DNA of 64,000 nucleotides from Paludibacteraceae bacterium (GTDB lineage: Bacteria > Bacteroidota > Bacteroidia > Bacteroidales > Paludibacteraceae). Location: the NCBI GenBank assembly GCA_017454915.1, contig JAFTCC010000056.1, positions 105,823 through 169,822 of the forward strand, read 5' to 3'. How positions within the stretch are numbered: the first letter of the stretch is position 1; each line of letters begins with the position of its first letter. A program made the translations under genes and the position numbers. The notes beneath the pieces were generated by a model. It had not been told where the DNA came from. It saw nothing but the letters and a program-made list of their open reading frames with translations, and did not search any database. Positions 60,442 to 64,000 of the stretch are shown here, piece by piece.

Positions 60442-61010
60442 TGAACACAGGAAATTATGTAACCATTTTAGGCACTGGCAATGCGCTTGCAACGCGGTGC
60501 TACAACACATGTTTCACTCTTCATGGCTCAAATGGTGAATTACTGCTTGTGGATGCAGGTGGAGGTAATGGCATATTGAGCCAACTGGACCATGCCGGTA
60601 TTGACTTGTGTTCAATACATGACATGTTTATTACACATACCCATTCCACCAAAGAATTGCAATTCGGTTTTGTGGCAACATTGTCCAACGACAAGAAACT
60701 CTGCTGTTTGGGCGACGAGCCGTATAACCCCCTCTGTCGCCAATATGCCGAAAATGCAGATATATTGATGAGCGAGGCGTTTTGTTTGTATGAAGATCGT
60801 GAGCGATTCTTGCCATACGAGAAACATCATAGCACTGCCATTGACGCAGCCCGTGCAGCTGAGGAACTACATGCTCGTACGCTCATACTCTATCATACCG
60901 AGGACCGTACACTCGCCTCACGCCGCGAAAAGTACACAGCCGAAGCAAGGTCTGTGTTTTCTGGAAAAGTGCTTGTCCCCGATGATTTTGAACGCATAGA
61001 CTTGGTGTAA
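60441..61010 (+). pseudogene. Metallo-beta-lactamase-fold protein with its active-site segment deleted
   Basis: The intact frame (189 residues) starts with ILGTGNALATRCYNTCFTLHGSNGELLLVDAGGGNGILSQLDHAGIDLCSIHDMFITHTH, a ribonuclease Z-like N-terminus. After HTH, at residue 68, where HxHxDH should follow, the sequence jumps to STKELQFGFVATLSNDKKLCCLGDEPYNPLCRQYAENADILMSEAFC, which belongs to the middle of the family. A segment of around 70-80 residues, including the DH metal ligands and following helices, is missing in frame. The later parts (KHHSTAIDAARAAEEL, LILYHTEDRT) look normal. The protein is probably non-functional or altered. The start overlaps the flavin reductase stop as TAATG. Confidence 0.7.
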
Positions 61011-61080
61011 AATTACTTAACTTTCTCTGACTTTTTGAGTCTCGCCTCGGCTGCCGACGTGTAGGTGTTTGATAGCGCGC

Positions 61081-61111
61081 TTGGAGCAATTCAGTTTTTT
61101 TAGTAAATTTG
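61081..61111 (+). promoter_or_regulatory. Promoter of the SMR exporter gene
   Basis: TTG (61081-61083), 20-bp spacer, TAAATTTG (61104-61111), with transcription expected near 61117. Confidence 0.6.
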
Positions 61112-61135
61112 CAACTGCTTTAGAAGGAGTCGCCG

Positions 61136-61171
61136 AGATAGTCTTGCAGCCCTCAATAAGCACGACTATCT
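61136..61171 (+). promoter_or_regulatory. Leader hairpin of the SMR exporter gene
   Basis: AGATAGTC (61136-61143) pairs with GACTATCT (61164-61171) over a 20-nt loop. The stem ends 1 bp before the ATG at 61173, so it could hide the start codon. Confidence 0.5.
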
Positions 61172-61172
61172 T

Positions 61173-61496
61173 ATGAGTTGGCTAATTCTTATTCTCGCAG
61201 GACTGTGCGAAGTGGCTTTCGCTTTCTGTTTGGGGCAAGCTAAAACAGTAATAGGTGCACCACATTGGTATTGGTTGGGGGCATTCGTTTTTTTCTACAT
61301 TTTAAGTATGATATTGTTGGCTAAGGCTATTCATGCCTTGCCGTTGAGTACCGCCTATCCTGTATGGACTGGCATTGGTGCCGTAGGAACGGTACTTGTT
61401 GGGGTATTCTTTTTTCATGAGCCTGCCACATTTTGGCGTATCTTCTTCATTTGCACACTAATCATTTCTATTGTCGGACTTAAAACATTATCGTAA
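61173..61496 (+). CDS. SMR-family small multidrug/guanidinium exporter (SugE/Gdx-like)
   Basis: This 107-residue protein has four transmembrane helices and the membrane-buried Glu13 in ILAGLCEVAFAFCLGQAK, the proton-substrate coupling residue of SMR proteins. The third-helix region TAYPVWTGIGAVGTVLVGVFFFHEP is closer to the Gdx/SugE group (A-V-W-T-G-I-G-A-V-G-T) than to EmrE, so guanidinium export is the likely activity; members work as dual-topology dimers. It has its own promoter and a leader hairpin. A Nim-like flavoprotein begins 1 bp after its stop. Confidence 0.9.
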   Translation: MSWLILILAGLCEVAFAFCLGQAKTVIGAPHWYWLGAFVFFYILSMILLAKAIHALPLSTAYPVWTGIGAVGTVLVGVFFFHEPATFWRIFFICTLIISIVGLKTLS

Positions 61497-61497
61497 T

Positions 61498-62034
61498 ATG
61501 GAGTTTAGACCTATGCGGCGCAAGCGTCAGGAGTTGACGCATGACAAGTGTATTGAGATTTTGGAAAACTGCACGGCAGGGGTGCTGTCGGTGCTTGGCG
61601 ACGGTGGCTATCCTTATGGAGTGCCTATCAGTTATGCATACAAAGACGGCAAGATTTATTTCCATTCAGCTGTTGAAGGGCACAAGATTGATGCCCTGCA
61701 GAACGATAATAAGTGTTCGTTTACAGTTATTGCACAAGACGATGTGCATCCCGATGAATATACCACTTATTTTCGTAGTGTGATAGCATTTGGCAGAGTT
61801 CGCATTTTCGACTCGCTGGATGACATCATCACAGGTCTGCGTATTTTGGGCGAGCGTTATAATCCGGGTGACCACGCAGGTCTGCAACATGAGATTGGTA
61901 AGTCGGTAGCCATGCATGGCGGCATCAGCCACACTCGCGTTGCCGTACTCTGCATGGAAATTGACCATTTGTCCGGCAAAGAGGCCATCGAACTCGTCCG
62001 TGCGCATAATAGCTTACCAATCGGTGTCAACTAA
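61498..62034 (+). CDS. Nim-like pyridoxamine-5'-phosphate-oxidase-fold flavoprotein
   Basis: The start is ATG 61498 (MEFRPMRRKRQELTH); an in-frame TTG at 61471 lies inside the SMR gene. The 178-residue protein matches nitroimidazole-reductase-like (NimA-type) proteins: MEFRPMRRKRQELTHDKCIEILENCTAGVLSVLGDGGYPYGVPISYAYKDGKIYFHSAVEGHKIDAL and TYFRSVIAFGRVRIF, ending with MEIDHLSGKEAIELV. FHSAVEGHKID matches the flavin/His region of the family. Known Nim proteins reduce 5-nitroimidazoles to inactive amines, but many relatives do other redox work. It directly follows the SMR gene, so the two are likely co-expressed. Confidence 0.88.
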   Translation: MEFRPMRRKRQELTHDKCIEILENCTAGVLSVLGDGGYPYGVPISYAYKDGKIYFHSAVEGHKIDALQNDNKCSFTVIAQDDVHPDEYTTYFRSVIAFGRVRIFDSLDDIITGLRILGERYNPGDHAGLQHEIGKSVAMHGGISHTRVAVLCMEIDHLSGKEAIELVRAHNSLPIGVN

Positions 62035-62212
62035 TTTAGGATGATTGTCATATTTTTTAGGAAAGTGTCAACAAAATTAGTAGAGTGTTGCTAGCATTGA
62101 ATAATCAAAAAACTGTCTATTAGTTTTAGAAAATGACAATTACACAATCTTATGATTATGTTATCAAAAATACCCCCAAAGAATACTAATTTAAATTTTA
62201 ACCTCAAAAAAA
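62035..62212. other. AT-rich gap before the broken AlbA/HATPase regulator gene
   Basis: No gene is seen between the Nim-like gene and the AlbA-type gene. The stretch is very AT-rich compared with its neighbours, and no terminator with a convincing stem was found. The promoter motif at its right end is listed separately. Confidence 0.5.
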
Positions 62213-62243
62213 TTGCTTATTCGCTTATTTTTGAGTATCTTTA
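62213..62243 (+). promoter_or_regulatory. Weak promoter before the broken AlbA/HATPase gene
   Basis: TTG (62213-62215), a 20-bp spacer, and TATCTTTA (62236-62243), one base off TAnnTTTG, 32 bp before the ATG at 62276. Confidence 0.35.
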
Positions 62244-62275
62244 CATGTTTTTTATATTTCGTTATACGTAAGAAT

Positions 62276-63731
62276 ATGCTGACACCATCCTACATGTGCG
62301 ATTTATTGACAAAGGGCGAGCGTCTCACACTTGAATGCAAACTCATATGGTGGTTATATTTTATTAGGTATTGAGGAGCACCGTGGGGAGACAGATCCAG
62401 CAAAACGCTTCACGATTCAAGGCGTTACTAATATAGACAAACTCATTACTGATCTCTGGAATCTTGTACACGACCCAAACAAGGTCAATGTCAATCTGCT
62501 TACGGATGACGATGTGCAAGTGATTCAGTTTGACGAAAAACAAGTCATTGCTATTTACGTTCCACGCGCAGACTACCATCTGCGCCCAATCTACATCAAT
62601 AATAATCCTCTGCGTGGCACCTATCATCGCAATCATGAAGGCGACTACCATTGTTCCGAAGCTGAAATGAGGATGATGTTTCGCGATACAAATGAGTTGG
62701 GCAACGATGATATGTTATTGGACGGCTTTACAATGGATGATATTGACTTGCAGACATTGAACAGCTATCGCAATCATTTCAAAAGCAGTAGCCCTGACCA
62801 TCCGTTCAACAGACTTTCTAATGTGGATTTTTTTCGTCAGTTCGGATGTCTCGGAAAGGATAAACATACTGGCAAAGAGTGGCTGACTATGGCAGGCTTA
62901 CTGATGTTCGGCAAAGGTCTTCCTATCCGTACACGTTTTAGCAATCTGCGTTTGGATTATATAGACAAGTCCCATTTGGTGGGAGAAATGCGTTATTCAG
63001 ATCGTCTTACTTATGATGGAACATGGGAGAATAATCTATTTAATTTTGCGATGTTTGTACTGCCACGTATAGTACGTGAGTTACCACACCCGTTCCAAAT
63101 GGAAGGTCTTCAACGAAAGGATGACACATTACAAGGCAAAGCCATCCGTGAAGCGCTGACCAATGCTATCATCCATGCAGACCTGATGATTACGGGAGTG
63201 TTAAAGGTGGAGAAATACGATGACAAATTTGTCTTCACTAATCCTGGTTTACTGAAACTGCCGGTAGAACAGATATATGCAGGAGGTGAGTCACGCGCAC
63301 GGAACTTGCATATCCAGACCTTGTTTCGTATGATTGGCTTTGGAGAGAATATTGGTTCCGGTTTTCCGCTGATTCTTAGTGCATGGGATGAGAAGCATTG
63401 GCTTCGTCCAGAATTGATTGAACAGCCTGAACTTTTGCAAGTGAAACTGACTCTGCCCATTGAGAACAAAGAAAATACTGGGTTGGTAGAAAAGTTGGTA
63501 GAAAAGTTGGTAGAAAAGTTAGTAGAAAAGTTGGGTAAAAAGTTGGGTAAAAACAGCGTAGCTATAATTGAGTTGATTGTGAACAATCCAAACATAACGT
63601 ACGTGGAAATAGCTGATACCTTATCTATTAGCACAACAACAGTAGAAAAGCGCATAGCTGAAATGTCAGGTATAGTAATACAACACGTTGGTCCTAAAAA
63701 AGGTGGGCACTGGGAGATAATAGATAAATAA
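62276..63731 (+). pseudogene. AlbA-2/HATPase-type putative transcriptional regulator, frame broken near its start
   Basis: An ATG at 62276 opens MLTPSYMCDLLTKGERLTLECK, the normal beginning of an AlbA_2 domain, but this frame stops at 62374. The rest of the protein, NSYGGYILLGIEEHRGETDP onward to 63731, continues in another frame from about 62337. In intact relatives about 20 residues join ECK to YGGYILLGI; they are absent here. TGCAAACTC can be read as C-K-L in the first frame and as part of A-N-S in the other, suggesting deletion between short direct copies. Downstream, the HATPase_c_4 domain (REALTNAIIHADLM, GFGENIGSGFP) and a C-terminal winged helix (ITYVEIADTLSISTTTVEKRIAEM) are intact. 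A TTG at 62331 could start a shortened protein of 466 residues. Confidence 0.75.
63483..63554 (+). repeat. 12-bp tandem repeats coding VEKL/GKKL linker
   Basis: Six near-identical 12-bp units (TTGGTAGAAAAG three times, TTAGTAGAAAAG, TTGGGTAAAAAG, TTGGGTAAAAAC) encode the linker LVEKLVEKLVEKLVEKLGKK between the ATPase domain and the winged helix. Copies can be gained or lost by slippage without a frameshift. Confidence 0.9.
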
Positions 63732-63815
63732 TATCATTTCAAGCCACATTGCCATGAACAGAAAAGAAAACTTAAATTTGCAGCCATCTTTTTTCTCTGT
63801 TGGTTCGGCTTTATA

Positions 63816-64000
63816 GTCTTGCTGGTTGACGGCATCATTGATACGCTTGGAGAGCGTGAACTGCCAAAGGAGTTTGGCATCTTGAAGAGTGGTGGTCATC
63901 TTGTGTCGCTCCGTGGACTGCCCAATGGTGAGTTTGCCAAAAGGATGGACATGCCCTTCTGGAAACGTATGCTTTTCAAGTTGGCAGGTATGAAATACGA
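63816..64000 (+). pseudogene. 5'-truncated NAD(P)-dependent quinone oxidoreductase fragment (right edge open)
   Basis: From 63816 the plus-strand frame reads VLLVDGIIDTLGERELPKEFGILKSGGHLVSLRGLPNGEFAKRMDMPFWKRMLFKLAGMKY, which fits the middle of zinc-free quinone/NADP oxidoreductases (PKEFGILKxGGxLVSxxGLPNG is typical). The N-terminal half that should precede it, including the GroES-like domain and the start, is absent: upstream in the same frame the sequence is unrelated, and the region 63732-63815 carries no matching start. The gene has thus lost its 5' part, or was rearranged; it runs off the window, so its 3' end is not seen. Confidence 0.6.

Noticed and set aside
61117..61172. A guanidine riboswitch before the SMR gene
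   Set aside because: I looked for the ACGR loops and the conserved cores of the three known classes and could not match them by eye; only a generic stem is reported.
62331..62374. TTG at 62331 as the true start of the AlbA-type regulator
   Set aside because: The family's N-terminal residues are encoded upstream in another frame, so the TTG start is more likely a by-product of the deletion, though translation from it is possible.
63666..63899. Minus-strand frame of 77 codons near the right edge
   Set aside because: The plus strand shows clear quinone-oxidoreductase homology here; the minus frame is its shadow.

Overview
The window comes from a Bacteroidales-type bacterium (phylum Bacteroidota). 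The evidence is the -33/-7 promoter grammar (TTTG, 19-20 bp, TAnnTTTG) in front of many genes, the near absence of Shine-Dalgarno sites, large secreted proteins ending in type IX secretion (T9SS)-like tails, PepSY-like, WG-repeat and AsmA-like proteins, and a Bacteroidota-style tRNA-tuf-secE-nusG-rpl-rpoBC cluster. I cannot fix the genus; a gut or oral Bacteroidales is most likely.

Layout. 1-9.4 kb, minus strand: a large partial surface protein with four chitobiase-C-like repeats, a WG-repeat protein, and a co-directional set made of a TPR protein, a CobW-type metallochaperone GTPase with a His/Glu tract, a LytTR regulator and a membrane-anchored phosphodiester-glycosidase-like protein. 9.6-10.8 kb: pgk. 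11-20.9 kb, plus strand: a PKD lipoprotein, a 624-residue protein with a possible TerD-like tail, a 976-residue surface protein sharing a module with the left-edge gene, a small C-terminally anchored protein, a DUF975 membrane protein, a SpoU methyltransferase and a nitroreductase. 20.9-31 kb, minus: sbcC-sbcD, a PepSY-like protein, an AsmA-like protein, an ABC-F ATPase and a HAD phosphatase. 31-37.8 kb: an RsmF-like methyltransferase, another T9SS-type protein, asparaginase I and a CapA-like protein. 37.9-50.9 kb, minus: one long gene-expression block read as tRNA-Thr(UGU), tRNA-Tyr, tRNA-Thr(GGU), tuf, tRNA-Trp, secE, nusG, rplK, rplA, rplJ, rplL, rpoB, rpoC, with an apparent attenuator before rpoB. 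51-53.5 kb: hpf, xerC and a MacB-type permease.

53.7-64 kb, mostly plus strand, is an accessory region of small metabolic and stress genes: a nucleoside hydrolase/P-loop kinase fusion lipoprotein, an NTF2-like protein divergent from an HxlR regulator with a beta-carbonic anhydrase, META, GNAT, esterase, a radical SAM 'mobile pair B' protein, a flavin reductase, a metallo-beta-lactamase-fold protein that has lost its active-site segment, an SMR exporter with a Nim-like flavoprotein, a frame-broken AlbA/HATPase regulator, and the 3' part of a quinone-oxidoreductase gene. Three damaged genes within the last 3.6 kb suggest local gene decay.

The most unusual items are the exported nucleoside hydrolase fused to a zeta-toxin-like P-loop domain (53708-55654), the TerD-like protein (12878-14752), the small protein with a sorting-signal-like C-terminus next to a T9SS cargo (18229-18693), and the two in-gene deletions (60441-61010 and 62276-63731). 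All assignments come from reading the sequence and remembered family features; no database search was run.
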